Positions 25,172-34,031 of a stretch of DNA of 64,000 bases are shown one piece after another; position 1 is the stretch's first letter, and every line of letters begins with the position of its first letter. This DNA comes from Bifidobacterium sp. WK041_4_12 (GTDB lineage: Bacteria; Actinomycetota; Actinomycetes; Actinomycetales; Bifidobacteriaceae): the NCBI RefSeq assembly GCF_041080795.1, contig NZ_CP129674.1, positions 1,550,001 through 1,614,000 of the forward strand, read 5' to 3'. The notes under the pieces were generated by a model. That model did no database searches. It worked only from the letters and a program-made list of their open reading frames with translations, and had not been told where the DNA came from. Made by a program: the position numbers and the translations under genes.

Positions 25172-26524
25172 ATGTCTGCCCATTCGAGTCTCAGCGCTTC
25201 ATCAATCTATGGTGGCTATGGTGGGCACGCCGTCACTGCTCCTGACGCGCAGCATTGCGCCACTCTGGTTCATCAGCTCGAAGCTGCTGCACAAGGCCTG
25301 AGACTATGCGCCTCACCATGGCACGATGCCACCATCCAGACGGGCGCATTGCGCGCTCAGGTTCCGCTATGCCCTGCGCTCTGCGGCCAGACGGTCTCCT
25401 ACGCCTCGACCACCATCTCGACGGTGCATACGCGCTTGCAGCCTTGGCTGCTGATTCCTCTGGTCAGTGACCTTGGCATCGCGCTGCAGCAACTGAGCAA
25501 CGACATAGGCGAACTGGCAGCGCTGATCGCTCGTGCGCATTCGCTCTACTCTCAGGCGGAGCAGACAACCTGGCGCTTGCTGACAGGCCTTGTGACCGGT
25601 TCTGCAGTGGGGTTCTTCGCAAATGGTCTCAGCGCATGTACCGGCATGATTTCCGCTCTGGCGCAAGGCAATCAGTTGCGTGTGCTGCCGGTCAGCGGAA
25701 CCGCGCTCCCTGCGGTGACTTCCATTGAGGGGACTCTCTCCAACCTGCAGCTGCTCTCTTCCCGCAGCGACTATGCCACCATTGCCATACAGCAGTATGT
25801 CGATCAGCGTGGCAAGAGATCCTGGATGGTGACGATTCCTGGAACCGACGCCCATGCAGACTCTCCCATCGGCTGGCTGCAGAATGTGGAACTCATGAGC
25901 GACATGTCATCCACACGTCTGCAGGCAGACAGTGTTCGATTCGTGCTCGATGCCATGAAGCAGGCGGGCATCGCTCCATCAGAGCAGGTTACCCTTGTGG
26001 GTCATTCACAGGGCGGCATCGTTGCAGCAACGATTGCAGCAGACATGGCCGAGCACTATCAGATTTCACATGTCATAACGGCAGGTTCACCCATTGCCAA
26101 CCATCCGATACCAAGCAGTACCTGGGTCACGAGCATCGAAGTCGAAGCCGACGTGGTACCCGACCTTGATGGAAGACACAATCCCAGCAGACCAACATGG
26201 CTCACGGTTCGAGCTCGGGAGGCCAAGAATCAATCCGCATCAGGATCTGACGAGGAACGAGAATCCGCTCAGAACTCAGCAAAGGCAACGAAGCCAGCCC
26301 AGAGCAAAGCATCGTCTCAAGCTTCGAAAAGCGAGTCCCACAGCATGAACAAGCAGCAGGAAGCATGGCGTGACGCCTTGTACCTTGGTTCACCCGCAGT
26401 GGAGCTTCATGATGCCCATATCAGGGAGCTCACGGCTGGCACGCTGGAATCAACGCAGTACTACCAAGGACGACTTGACTCCAACGAGATGGGCACTCAA
26501 CCCTCCCCTGAAGCTGTTGATTGA
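25172..26524 (+). CDS. Alpha/beta hydrolase with WXG100-like N-terminal region
   Basis: 450 residues. The N-terminal 150 residues are helical and contain ARAHSLYSQAEQTTWRLLT, which parallels AKASTLYEDAELQASRLFL of the WXG100 protein; YSQAE fits the YxxxD/E type VII export signal. A Gly-rich segment follows (GLVTGSAVGFFANG), then a lipase-like domain: MVTIPGTDAH, nucleophile motif LVGHSQGGIVAA, HVITAGSPIA and an Asp-containing strand VVPDLDGRHN. The last 100 residues include a Ser/Lys/Ala-rich linker. A lipase or esterase acting outside the cell is the best guess. It is the last gene of the MoxR-VWA run. Confidence 0.8.
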   Translation: MSAHSSLSASSIYGGYGGHAVTAPDAQHCATLVHQLEAAAQGLRLCASPWHDATIQTGALRAQVPLCPALCGQTVSYASTTISTVHTRLQPWLLIPLVSDLGIALQQLSNDIGELAALIARAHSLYSQAEQTTWRLLTGLVTGSAVGFFANGLSACTGMISALAQGNQLRVLPVSGTALPAVTSIEGTLSNLQLLSSRSDYATIAIQQYVDQRGKRSWMVTIPGTDAHADSPIGWLQNVELMSDMSSTRLQADSVRFVLDAMKQAGIAPSEQVTLVGHSQGGIVAATIAADMAEHYQISHVITAGSPIANHPIPSSTWVTSIEVEADVVPDLDGRHNPSRPTWLTVRAREAKNQSASGSDEERESAQNSAKATKPAQSKASSQASKSESHSMNKQQEAWRDALYLGSPAVELHDAHIRELTAGTLESTQYYQGRLDSNEMGTQPSPEAVD

Positions 26525-26567
26525 CGATGCCCGCCAAGCGTTCAGGGCTTCGCGTAGTCTGTTGGCT

Positions 26568-28007
26568 ATGAAGCTTTCTGAAATCGAACCAGCACTTGCC
26601 CTCAGCCCTCTTGATGGACGCTATCAATCGCAGACCTCTCCCCTTACCGAATACTTGAGCGAAGCTGCGCTCAACCGCGAAAGAATGCGTGTTGAAGTTG
26701 AATGGATGATTCTGCTTGCCAATGGTTTCGACGGCAACGGCAATCAGCCGATCATCCCGGGAGTGAACCGGTTTAGTGAAGCAGAGCAGGCGTATCTTCG
26801 AGAAATTCCCGAGAACTTTGGCAAAGATGGCATCGCAGAGCTCAAAAGCATCGAAGACGTGACTCACCATGACGTCAAGGCCGTCGAATACTACATCGAC
26901 CGCAGACTTGATGCCGCAGCCGAGCGACTCGGGGCAGAAACCGAGCTTGCACGCCTGAAGCCGCTCGTGCACTTTGCCTGCACAAGCGAAGACATCAACA
27001 ATCTCTCATATGCCCGATGCATCAAGGATGCCGTGCAGCATGTCTGGCTCCCCGCAACGCAGGAACTGGTCGACTATCTCAAGGCGAAGGCTGAGGAATT
27101 CAAGGCACTCCCGATGCTCAGTCTGACGCACGGACAGCCTGCAACCCCAACCACACTCGGCAAGGAGCTCGCCGTATTCGCATACCGCCTTGGCAGGCAA
27201 ATGAACCATGTGAAGAATCAGGAATATCTGGGCAAGATCAACGGCGCAACGGGTACTTTCGGCGCTCATATTGCAGCGCTCCCCGATGTTGACTGGCTGC
27301 AAGTCTCTCAGGAATTCGTCATCAACCGCATGCATCTGACATGGAATCCTCTCACCACCCAGATTGAATCCCACGACTGGCAGGCAGAGCTCTACGGCAG
27401 CATCAGCCATCTCAACCGCATTCTGCACAATCTTGCCACCGATTCATGGATGTATATTTCGCGCGGCGTATTTGCGCAGACACCAGTCAAGGGTGCAACC
27501 GGTTCGAGTACCATGCCTCATAAGGTCAATCCGATTCGCTTCGAGAACGCCGAAGCCAATCTTGAGATTTCATGCTCATTCTTCGACACGCTTGCCGCGA
27601 CGTTGACAGAGACTCGCTGGCAGCGCGATCTGACCGATTCGACCACACAGCGCAATGTTGGTTCCGCATTCGGATATGCGCTGCTTGCACTGAACAACCT
27701 TCTCGGTGGTCTCACATCGATTCATCCCAACCTTGCTGTGATCAAGCAGGAATTGCAGGATAACTGGGAGGTTCTGGGAGAGCCGATTCAAACGGCCATG
27801 CGCGCCGCAGCACTCGATGGCCGCTCGGGAATGGACAATCCTTACGAACGAGTCAAGGAACTGATGCGCGGCCACACCATCGATCATGCAGCCGTCGAAT
27901 CCTTTATTGACACCATCAACTTTGATGAGGAGACTTCTCAACGCTTGAAGCAATTAAGCCCAGAACGCTATGTGGGCATTGCCGAGCGTTTGGTAAGCTT
28001 CGACTGA
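26568..28007 (+). CDS. purB: Adenylosuccinate lyase
   Basis: 479 residues, full length. It cleaves adenylosuccinate to AMP and SAICAR to AICAR, releasing fumarate in purine synthesis. The superfamily signature SSTMPHKVNPIRFENAEANL with catalytic Ser loop is present, as are THGQPATPTTLG and TSEDINN. It belongs to the E. coli-like PurB branch (LSPLDGRY near the start). The ATG at 26568 (MKLSEIEPALALSPLDGRY) is chosen by homology; there is no clear ribosome site, so the transcript may be leaderless. The longer frame back to 26370 overlaps the hydrolase gene. The next gene begins 1 base after the stop. Confidence 0.96.
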   Translation: MKLSEIEPALALSPLDGRYQSQTSPLTEYLSEAALNRERMRVEVEWMILLANGFDGNGNQPIIPGVNRFSEAEQAYLREIPENFGKDGIAELKSIEDVTHHDVKAVEYYIDRRLDAAAERLGAETELARLKPLVHFACTSEDINNLSYARCIKDAVQHVWLPATQELVDYLKAKAEEFKALPMLSLTHGQPATPTTLGKELAVFAYRLGRQMNHVKNQEYLGKINGATGTFGAHIAALPDVDWLQVSQEFVINRMHLTWNPLTTQIESHDWQAELYGSISHLNRILHNLATDSWMYISRGVFAQTPVKGATGSSTMPHKVNPIRFENAEANLEISCSFFDTLAATLTETRWQRDLTDSTTQRNVGSAFGYALLALNNLLGGLTSIHPNLAVIKQELQDNWEVLGEPIQTAMRAAALDGRSGMDNPYERVKELMRGHTIDHAAVESFIDTINFDEETSQRLKQLSPERYVGIAERLVSFD

Positions 28008-28008
28008 T

Positions 28009-30609
28009 ATGGGAAACAAGCTCTCGTTTCGTGATCATGACCGTGATCACGACCACGGTCCTAACAAGGCTGCCGGTTCTACGATGGAAGGCAATGAAAC
28101 GGACGTGCACGGTGCGCCTTCCAATACTGCACCAAGAATAACCGACACTGCGCCCGAACGTGTGCACGATTTCGGCGACCTGGTTCGCGCTGGAGCCGCG
28201 CTGCTGGCTGTAGCACTTGTCGTGCTGGTGTCCGTGTATCTCAAAGGGCTGACTACGGGCGTGGAATCCGATGTTCACACCACGGCTGGGCATGCGTTGG
28301 AATGGCTGGTCGATATACCAACCAGTCTGCTCCAGCAGTTCACCACCATCGTGATCGTCATATGGGTGCTGGTGCAGCTGCTGATCAATCGCGAATGGTT
28401 TCAGGCCATAACGTCAACGCTTGCACTGTTCAGCGGCTATATCGCTATGCGACTGCTGTCGCTGCTGATTATGGACATCGGGAACCGCACATTGACCGAA
28501 TCATTGAGTTCGTCGGCGCTTATGACAGGCGTCGGATTCCTTCCCGACATCTATGCCGGGCTCGGAGCTTTCCTCACGGCCGCAGGGCCACGACGCATGC
28601 GCAACTCTCTGGTGTGGGGATGGAACGTGCTCCTAGGCGTGGGAATCATCTCGGTGGCCCTATCGTCAAATTCGCTCTCTGCTTCGCTGGTCTCTCTCGC
28701 CATTGGATGTGTCCTGGGCTTGCTCATTCGCTTCGCTTCGGGCACGCAGAACAAGGGTGCCTGGGGTAATGCGATAGTGCAATCTCTGAGGACCATCGGC
28801 ATCGAGACCACGGTTCTTGAACGCCTCTCCGATGATTCGGCACGGAATCTGGTCACAGATTCCAATGCAGCATCCGGGCAAGGCAATGAGTATGGCATGC
28901 ATGACAGCGGGCAGAATGCGAATCAGGGCGGATTCTCCCTGCTAGACGACAACTCCTCCCAATCTCGCATCTACGAGGTCATCGATGCCGATGGCAAATC
29001 CTATATCGTTTCGGTGCTCGACAACCAAACCCACACCGCCGGGTATCTGGTGCAGGTATGGCGCTGGATCAAGTTCTCAGGCATTGCCATGCGCCGAGAT
29101 CGATCCGCCCACGCCACGGCCGAACATCATCTGTCCATACTGCTTGGACTGCGCAACTTCGGGCTCGTCACGGCTCACCCCTACGCGATGTCAGATGTCG
29201 GCGAATCGTCCATCCTGGTATTCGAAACCGATGTGAAGCTCGAATCCCTGCCCTTCAACGACATCAGTGATGACGATGCGAAAGCGATGATGCATTATCT
29301 CGAAATCGCCCATACGCATGGCTATACGCATCGTCATATCTCCGCTTCGAATCTCTCGCATGACGAGCACGGTCACATCGTGATCGCGGGCTGGCAGAAC
29401 GGCGATTATGCGAGTTCGGCACCCAACGTGAGCATCGACCGCGTGCAGCTTCTCGTGCTGCTGAGCTGTGCCATAGGCAGAGAGCGCAGCCTGAAGCTTG
29501 CGTGCGAGGTCTGGGGCAAGGATGCTGTGATTCAGCTTGTTCCCTTCATGCAGAAGGTTGCAATTCCAGCTTCGACGCGCGCGCTCCCATCTTGGGACAA
29601 GAACACGATCAAGACGTTGCGCGATGACGTTCGCAAACTCGGCGATGAAGACACCGTGGAATCTCTTGAGACTGTGAATCTATCACGTTTCAGTTTCCGA
29701 TCCTTCGCGGCTCTGGTATTGCTGATCGTTGCCGTCGTGGTTATCATCACCCAACTGAATCTTCAGCAGGTCATCGATGCCGTTACCCATGCAAACCCGT
29801 GGATGGCCGGTCTATGCTTCCTCTTCGGCGTGATGGCGTGGATGGGCGGTGCCATATCGCTTGGCATCTTTGTCGACAGGGAGAAGCGCAACTATCTGGG
29901 ACTGTTCTTCACACAGGTCGCCTCAAGCTTCACAGCGGTATCAATGCCCTCAGGCGTAGGACCAGCCTTCGTGAATCTTCAGTATCTTCGCAAAAGCGGC
30001 TACAAGAACAGCACCGCGACAGCCATCATGAGCGCTGTCGTCGCCGTGCAGTTCGCCACCACATTCCTGCTGCTGGTCGTCATCGGCATATTCTCAGGAC
30101 GCAACACCTTCTCTGGAATGATTCCTACCAATACGCTGGTCAGTGTCATTGGCATCCTTGCCATAGTCATTGCGCTTGCCATCGCCATCAAGCCGATTCG
30201 CCAATACGCGCTCAATCGCCTGCTGCCAATCGTTTCGACGTATACCCGTCAGCTGCTTGATGTGCTGACGCAGCCGAAGGAACTGATCATCAGTTCCCTT
30301 GGTTCTTGGATGCAAAGCTTCGGACTCGGCTTTGGCTATTGGGCAGCTCTTATGGCATTCGGATATCATACAAACATTCTGGAAACCACCTTCATCTATC
30401 TGCTAGCCAATACGATTGGTTCGGCAGTTCCGACCCCGGGCGGTCTGGGTGCCGTGGAAGCCGCATTGACATTCGGATTCTCAAGTCTCGGCGTTCCCAC
30501 TGCCGTATCACTGTCGGCAACCGTGCTTTTCAGGGTTGCAACCTATTGGATTCGCATTCCCCTAGGTGCTTTGGCCGCGAAATGGCTTGGTAAGCATAAC
30601 CTTTTGTGA
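28009..30609 (+). CDS. Flippase-type membrane protein with internal pseudokinase-like domain
   Basis: 866 residues. Part 1 (about 60-250) has five or six membrane helices. Part 2 (about 300-540) looks like a protein-kinase or lipopolysaccharide-kinase fold: a beta hairpin IYEVIDADGKSYIVSVL, then HGYTHRHISASNLSHDEHG in the position of the HRD...N catalytic loop. HRD reads HRH and the DFG position reads AGW, and no VAIK-type lysine is visible. Part 3 (about 560-866) is a YbhN/UPF0104 lysylphosphatidylglycerol-synthase-type transmembrane domain (VSMPSGVGPAFVNLQYL, GSAVPTPGGLGAVEAALTFGF), a family linked to lipid flipping. Probably co-transcribed with purB. The substrate is unknown. Confidence 0.82.
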   Translation: MGNKLSFRDHDRDHDHGPNKAAGSTMEGNETDVHGAPSNTAPRITDTAPERVHDFGDLVRAGAALLAVALVVLVSVYLKGLTTGVESDVHTTAGHALEWLVDIPTSLLQQFTTIVIVIWVLVQLLINREWFQAITSTLALFSGYIAMRLLSLLIMDIGNRTLTESLSSSALMTGVGFLPDIYAGLGAFLTAAGPRRMRNSLVWGWNVLLGVGIISVALSSNSLSASLVSLAIGCVLGLLIRFASGTQNKGAWGNAIVQSLRTIGIETTVLERLSDDSARNLVTDSNAASGQGNEYGMHDSGQNANQGGFSLLDDNSSQSRIYEVIDADGKSYIVSVLDNQTHTAGYLVQVWRWIKFSGIAMRRDRSAHATAEHHLSILLGLRNFGLVTAHPYAMSDVGESSILVFETDVKLESLPFNDISDDDAKAMMHYLEIAHTHGYTHRHISASNLSHDEHGHIVIAGWQNGDYASSAPNVSIDRVQLLVLLSCAIGRERSLKLACEVWGKDAVIQLVPFMQKVAIPASTRALPSWDKNTIKTLRDDVRKLGDEDTVESLETVNLSRFSFRSFAALVLLIVAVVVIITQLNLQQVIDAVTHANPWMAGLCFLFGVMAWMGGAISLGIFVDREKRNYLGLFFTQVASSFTAVSMPSGVGPAFVNLQYLRKSGYKNSTATAIMSAVVAVQFATTFLLLVVIGIFSGRNTFSGMIPTNTLVSVIGILAIVIALAIAIKPIRQYALNRLLPIVSTYTRQLLDVLTQPKELIISSLGSWMQSFGLGFGYWAALMAFGYHTNILETTFIYLLANTIGSAVPTPGGLGAVEAALTFGFSSLGVPTAVSLSATVLFRVATYWIRIPLGALAAKWLGKHNLL

Positions 30610-30789
30610 CCCCTAGGGAACGTTCAGATGACGCGCATATGACGATGATGTGAAAATGCTTGTCAAGATAGCGGCGTTTTGCACAAAAAACCCTGAGAAC
30701 ACAGCAATCTCAACGGATATGCGCTAATATCGTCTGTGACCGATGGGTTTCCCGGCAAGGATGGGGGCCCCCAACAGAAGGATGCTCAT

Positions 30790-31071
30790 ATGGCATACAA
30801 CAAGTCTGATCTCGTCTCAAAGATTGCACAGAAGTCGAACCTGACCAAGGCTCAGTCCGAGGCAGCAATCAACGCATTTCAGGATATTTTTGTAGAGTCC
30901 CTCCAGTCAGGCGAAGGCCTGAGACTTACGGGTCTTTTCTCGGCAGAGCGCGTCAAGCGTGCTGCTCGCACCGGCCGCAACCCACGAACCGGCGAAACCA
31001 TCAAGATTCCAGCAAGCTACGGCGTTCGTATCAGCGCTGGCTCACTGCTGAAGAAGGCAGTAACCAAGTAA
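30790..31071 (+). CDS. hup: DNA-binding protein HU
   Basis: 93 residues. MAYNKSDLVSKIAQKSNLTKAQSEAAINAF is the dimerising helical part; GLFSAERVKRAARTGRNPRTGETIKIPAS is the beta-arm with the RxGRNPxTGE signature that intercalates in the minor groove. It compacts the nucleoid; in bifidobacteria it is normally the only HU. The ATG at 30790 follows AGAAGGAT. The upstream frame to 30736 is leader sequence containing the palindrome TGGGGGCCCCCA. A strong terminator follows. Confidence 0.97.
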   Translation: MAYNKSDLVSKIAQKSNLTKAQSEAAINAFQDIFVESLQSGEGLRLTGLFSAERVKRAARTGRNPRTGETIKIPASYGVRISAGSLLKKAVTK

Positions 31072-31094
31072 TTTGGGGATTACACGGTTTTCTC

Positions 31095-31128
31095 TCCCGG
31101 CCAATAACGGTATTGGCCGGGATTTTTT
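31095..31128 (+). terminator. Rho-independent terminator of hup
   Basis: Perfect 12-bp stem TCCCGGCCAATA (31095-31106) / TATTGGCCGGGA (31111-31122), loop ACGG, then six T residues. Confidence 0.97.
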
Positions 31129-31169
31129 GATTTCAACCTGACTTATGCTCCTATTTGGCGAGCATCTTC

Positions 31170-31272
31170 GAGTTTTGTTGCCTCGAATGCAGATATCGGC
31201 AATACAACCACAGTTATCGCTTGCATTTGCAGCGGTTTTCAGGGTTGATACTTTAAAAAGGCAACAAAACTC
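31170..31272. repeat. 103-bp terminal-inverted-repeat element, copy 3 (GTTGCC subtype)
   Basis: Left arm GAGTTTTGTTGCCT at 31170; right arm AGGCAACAAAACTC ending at 31272. It differs from copies 1, 2 and 4 in having GTTGCC instead of GCGGC. The left flank has CGAGCAT four bases outside the arm, as in copy 1. It lies between convergent hup and pafA. Confidence 0.88.
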
Positions 31273-31296
31273 ATACTCTCCAGGTATCAGCGGGTA

Positions 31297-32838
31297 TCAG
31301 CGGATCGTATCGATGAATTGTTCGAACTCAGGCGTGGCCTGGGACATAAACGGATCCATGATTTCGAATTCTGCATGCCTTTCCTCACCGGTTTCTGCCA
31401 GTCCTGTGGCAACCAGATGCGTCCAGTCGCACGACCATGGGATGTCCTTCGCGAGGGCTGCCTGAATGAAACGTCCACGGAGATGGGCTCGCGTGTTCGC
31501 AGGCGGATTGGTGACGGCATCGGCAATCTGACTCGTGGAGATAAGAGTTCGCATGCGATGATGCGCTTCCATCGATTCGAAGACATGACCATTGATGATG
31601 TCATGATATTCGAAGTCAAGCATTTTCAGCTGAGCCCACGATGGAGACGAGCCGGATTCATGCGTTAGGACATATCTGCGTTTGAACGCATTGATGATGC
31701 TAAGCTTCGCTGCCCAGTCAACCCAGCTCGACAATGACTGCCAGTCCCCTGTTTCAATCGCTTGCAGGGCATCACTCCACACTGCAAGCACCTGACCGGC
31801 ATCGTCAAGCATCACGTCACCGTCATCACTATGTCTCGTTACGAAATCCTGCGCTGCTTCAAGATACGCCCGCTGAATCGAGAGAGCGGAGCAGCGCATG
31901 GAAGCATCACTATCTGCCAAGCCCACCACATCGATGGACGCCTGACCACTTACATCCTTGCTCACCGCGCGTATAGCCTTACCTGGGTCAATGAGCGCAT
32001 ATGGTTCACATGGTGACAGAGTGCCCTGCTCAACGGCTTCCTCGATCATGCAGAGCACCAGATGCGTCGTTGCCAGCTTCATCCAAGTTGCAGTCTGGGA
32101 ACGATTCGAATCGCCAACGATAACATGCAGTCTGCGATACAGATCAGGATTGGCATGCGGCTCGTCGCGAGTATTCACCATGGGGCGAGAGCGCGTGGTC
32201 GCGCTCGATACCGCCTCATCAAGGTAATCCGCTCGCTGTGAGAGCTCAAAGCCGCTGCGCGTGACCTTTCCCGCCCCGGCAAAAAGCTGACGCGTGACCA
32301 GAAACGGTACGAGCAGTCTTCTCACATCGTCAAGCGAAACCTGTCGTCTGAGCAGATAGTTCTCGTGGCAGCCAAATGACTGTCCCGACGCGTCAACGTT
32401 GTTCTTGAACAGATGCACCCTTGCCTGAGAGCCATGCTGTCGCTGCAGCTGATCCTGAGCACGCTGGGCAAGACCAATCATGATGCGCTCCCCCGCAAGA
32501 TCCTGCTTCAGAGCGTCCAGTGGCGATCGCGTCTCTGCTGTCGCATATTCGGGGTGAGAGCCAACGTCGAGATAGAGCCGTGCACCATTCTGCAGATAGG
32601 TGTTCGTCGAGCGGGATCGAGAAATAACCGGCTGGAACATCGTTCTGGCCACTTCCGGGGCCGGGCATGGTTGTTCGGTTCCGGTCACACTGATGCCATA
32701 TTCGGTCTCTATGCCGAATATGCGGTCGAAACTGCCGTTTGAAGTCTCCAGAAAGCTGCCGCTCTGAACATCGTCCGTGTGAGAATCTCGTAGCTGCGGC
32801 ACATCACTCGCCACCTTTTTGGACGAAGCGGTCGACAT
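31297..32838 (-). CDS. pafA: Pup-protein ligase PafA
   Basis: About 513 residues. It attaches the C-terminal Glu of Pup to substrate lysines using ATP. Carboxylate-amine-ligase fold with FGIETEYGIS (Mg/ATP glutamates), LYLDVGSHPEYAT (essential Asp), KNNVDASGQSFGCHENYL, RPMVNTRDEPHA and LHVIVGDSN. The SHPEYAT/GCHENYL version distinguishes PafA from Dop (HAHPEYS). The start is ambiguous: ATG at 32838 would overlap pup by 35 bases, while GTG codons at 32814 and 32802 also lie in frame, the latter about 8 bases after AAAGGTGG. The N-terminus is longer than in mycobacteria in every case. Last gene of the pupylation operon. Confidence 0.94.
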   Translation of the reverse strand: MSTASSKKVASDVPQLRDSHTDDVQSGSFLETSNGSFDRIFGIETEYGISVTGTEQPCPAPEVARTMFQPVISRSRSTNTYLQNGARLYLDVGSHPEYATAETRSPLDALKQDLAGERIMIGLAQRAQDQLQRQHGSQARVHLFKNNVDASGQSFGCHENYLLRRQVSLDDVRRLLVPFLVTRQLFAGAGKVTRSGFELSQRADYLDEAVSSATTRSRPMVNTRDEPHANPDLYRRLHVIVGDSNRSQTATWMKLATTHLVLCMIEEAVEQGTLSPCEPYALIDPGKAIRAVSKDVSGQASIDVVGLADSDASMRCSALSIQRAYLEAAQDFVTRHSDDGDVMLDDAGQVLAVWSDALQAIETGDWQSLSSWVDWAAKLSIINAFKRRYVLTHESGSSPSWAQLKMLDFEYHDIINGHVFESMEAHHRMRTLISTSQIADAVTNPPANTRAHLRGRFIQAALAKDIPWSCDWTHLVATGLAETGEERHAEFEIMDPFMSQATPEFEQFIDTIR

Positions 32839-32995
32839 ATTCTTCGGCGTTTTCGGAAAGCGATGTTTCGATGTCGTCCAGAATCGAATCGAGGTCATCG
32901 ATGTGTGACTCGTTGCTGCTCTGATGCTTCGTGGATTGCAGATTCACATCCTCTGCATGAGTGTGCTGCGTCTTCCGCTGCTGTTCCTGTGGCAT
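32804..32995 (-). CDS. pup: Prokaryotic ubiquitin-like protein Pup
   Basis: 63 residues, the usual Pup size. A disordered polar N-terminus (MPQEQQRKTQ...) leads to the conserved C-terminal helix and tail IDDLDSILDDIETSLSENAEEY, VDRFVQKGGE. The last residue is Glu, not Gln, so the encoded protein is already in the ligation-competent form and needs no deamidation by Dop. The ATG at 32995 follows GGAAGG. pafA begins within or directly after it. Confidence 0.97.
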   Translation of the reverse strand: MPQEQQRKTQHTHAEDVNLQSTKHQSSNESHIDDLDSILDDIETSLSENAEEYVDRFVQKGGE

Positions 32996-33090
32996 AACGA
33001 CCTTCCTTCACATGGTGAATGCATGGTGGGTGGATACATGGTGGGATAAATGCGATTCTGCACTGCGCTCGGCAATGTAGCACAGCCCAA

Positions 33091-33126
33091 TCCGTTCACC
33101 ACTCCATTCACCAATCCATTCATTGA
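33091..33126. repeat. Three 12-bp tandem repeats upstream of pup
   Basis: TCCGTTCACCAC, TCCATTCACCAA and TCCATTCATTGA follow one another in the gap between the phosphatase-like gene and pup. A second short repeat (CATGGTG) occurs at about 33010-33045. Confidence 0.75.
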
Positions 33127-33134
33127 TGCATATA

Positions 33135-33971
33135 TCAATACTGGTTGAGATACGGCTGCAAGTCGGCATCGATGAGGCCGTTCGTCGCCACGATGTCGTT
33201 ATCTCGTCCCCAGTCGATGGGACTGCCGTTCCACCGGTTCAATGTGCCTTGTGACTCCCATACAACCACAGTTCCGGCCGACACGGCAGGAATATCCCAA
33301 GAATGAAGTTTCGGCTCGAAATAGGCATCGTAGGTACCATCAGCAACCTTGCACAAGTCGAGCGAAGTCGGTCCGACACGTTTGATGTCGGCCGGTCTGC
33401 CCGCCATTGCAGCCACGGTTCGCAATGCTCGCTTGGATTCACTCGGAAAATACGACATGCCGAAGCTCACGACTGAACCGTCCAGAGAATCCGTCGTCGA
33501 AGGAATGATTTTCTCTCGCTTGTTGCCAATCGGAGTGCGCCGGATGCGAATCGCACCCTGACCCTGTGCTGCCAGATAGGTCAACCCCAGCGCTGGAGCG
33601 TGGACGACACCGATGATGGGCGATGGCACGCCATCGTCCTGAATCTCAAACAAAGTGAAGGTGACTGCCCATTCCGCCATGTTTCTCACATAGTTGATGG
33701 CTCCATCGATATTGCCAATGCACCAATATCGGCTGCCAGGCGTGCGATCGGCGCCCTCGTCTTCCCAGAACCCATCGGCTGGATCGATTTTCGAGATGCC
33801 AGCCCTGCAAAAGCGCATCAGTCGAGTGTCAACTTCGGAAGTGAAACGTTGCTCGGACTTCGGTTGGACGCGATACTTCAGATCATGCGGATTGACCTGA
33901 TCCTGAAGAGCATGCTCACCGGCTTCAGATGCCAAATGAGATACCCTTGTGGTTAAATCCCGCAAATCCAT
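33135..33971 (-). CDS. Inositol-monophosphatase-like protein with degenerate metal site
   Basis: 278 residues in the IMPase/HisN fold: an N-terminal helix pair, WEDEGADR (the GEE metal-motif region), WCIGNIDGAINYVRNMAEW in place of the canonical W-DPLDGT-NF, RVGPTSLDLCKVADGTYDAYFE, and HSWDIPAVSAGTVVVWESQG for the WD-AA motif. The first metal-binding Asp of DPLD is Gly here, and DGT reads DGA, so catalysis may be weakened or changed. The start at 33971 follows GAGGTGG; a GTG at 33980 is possible. It lies inside the pupylation operon between dop and pup. It could be a histidinol-phosphatase relative. Confidence 0.8.
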   Translation of the reverse strand: MDLRDLTTRVSHLASEAGEHALQDQVNPHDLKYRVQPKSEQRFTSEVDTRLMRFCRAGISKIDPADGFWEDEGADRTPGSRYWCIGNIDGAINYVRNMAEWAVTFTLFEIQDDGVPSPIIGVVHAPALGLTYLAAQGQGAIRIRRTPIGNKREKIIPSTTDSLDGSVVSFGMSYFPSESKRALRTVAAMAGRPADIKRVGPTSLDLCKVADGTYDAYFEPKLHSWDIPAVSAGTVVVWESQGTLNRWNGSPIDWGRDNDIVATNGLIDADLQPYLNQY

Positions 33972-34031
33972 CAATCCCACCTCAATCCTTGTCGATAGAA
34001 ATGATACAGAATAGCAATGATTTATCGTCGA

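Noticed and set aside
31095..31272. Insertion sequence or transposase remnant between hup and pafA
   Set aside because: No coding remnant is visible. The inverted repeats belong to the short 103-bp family.
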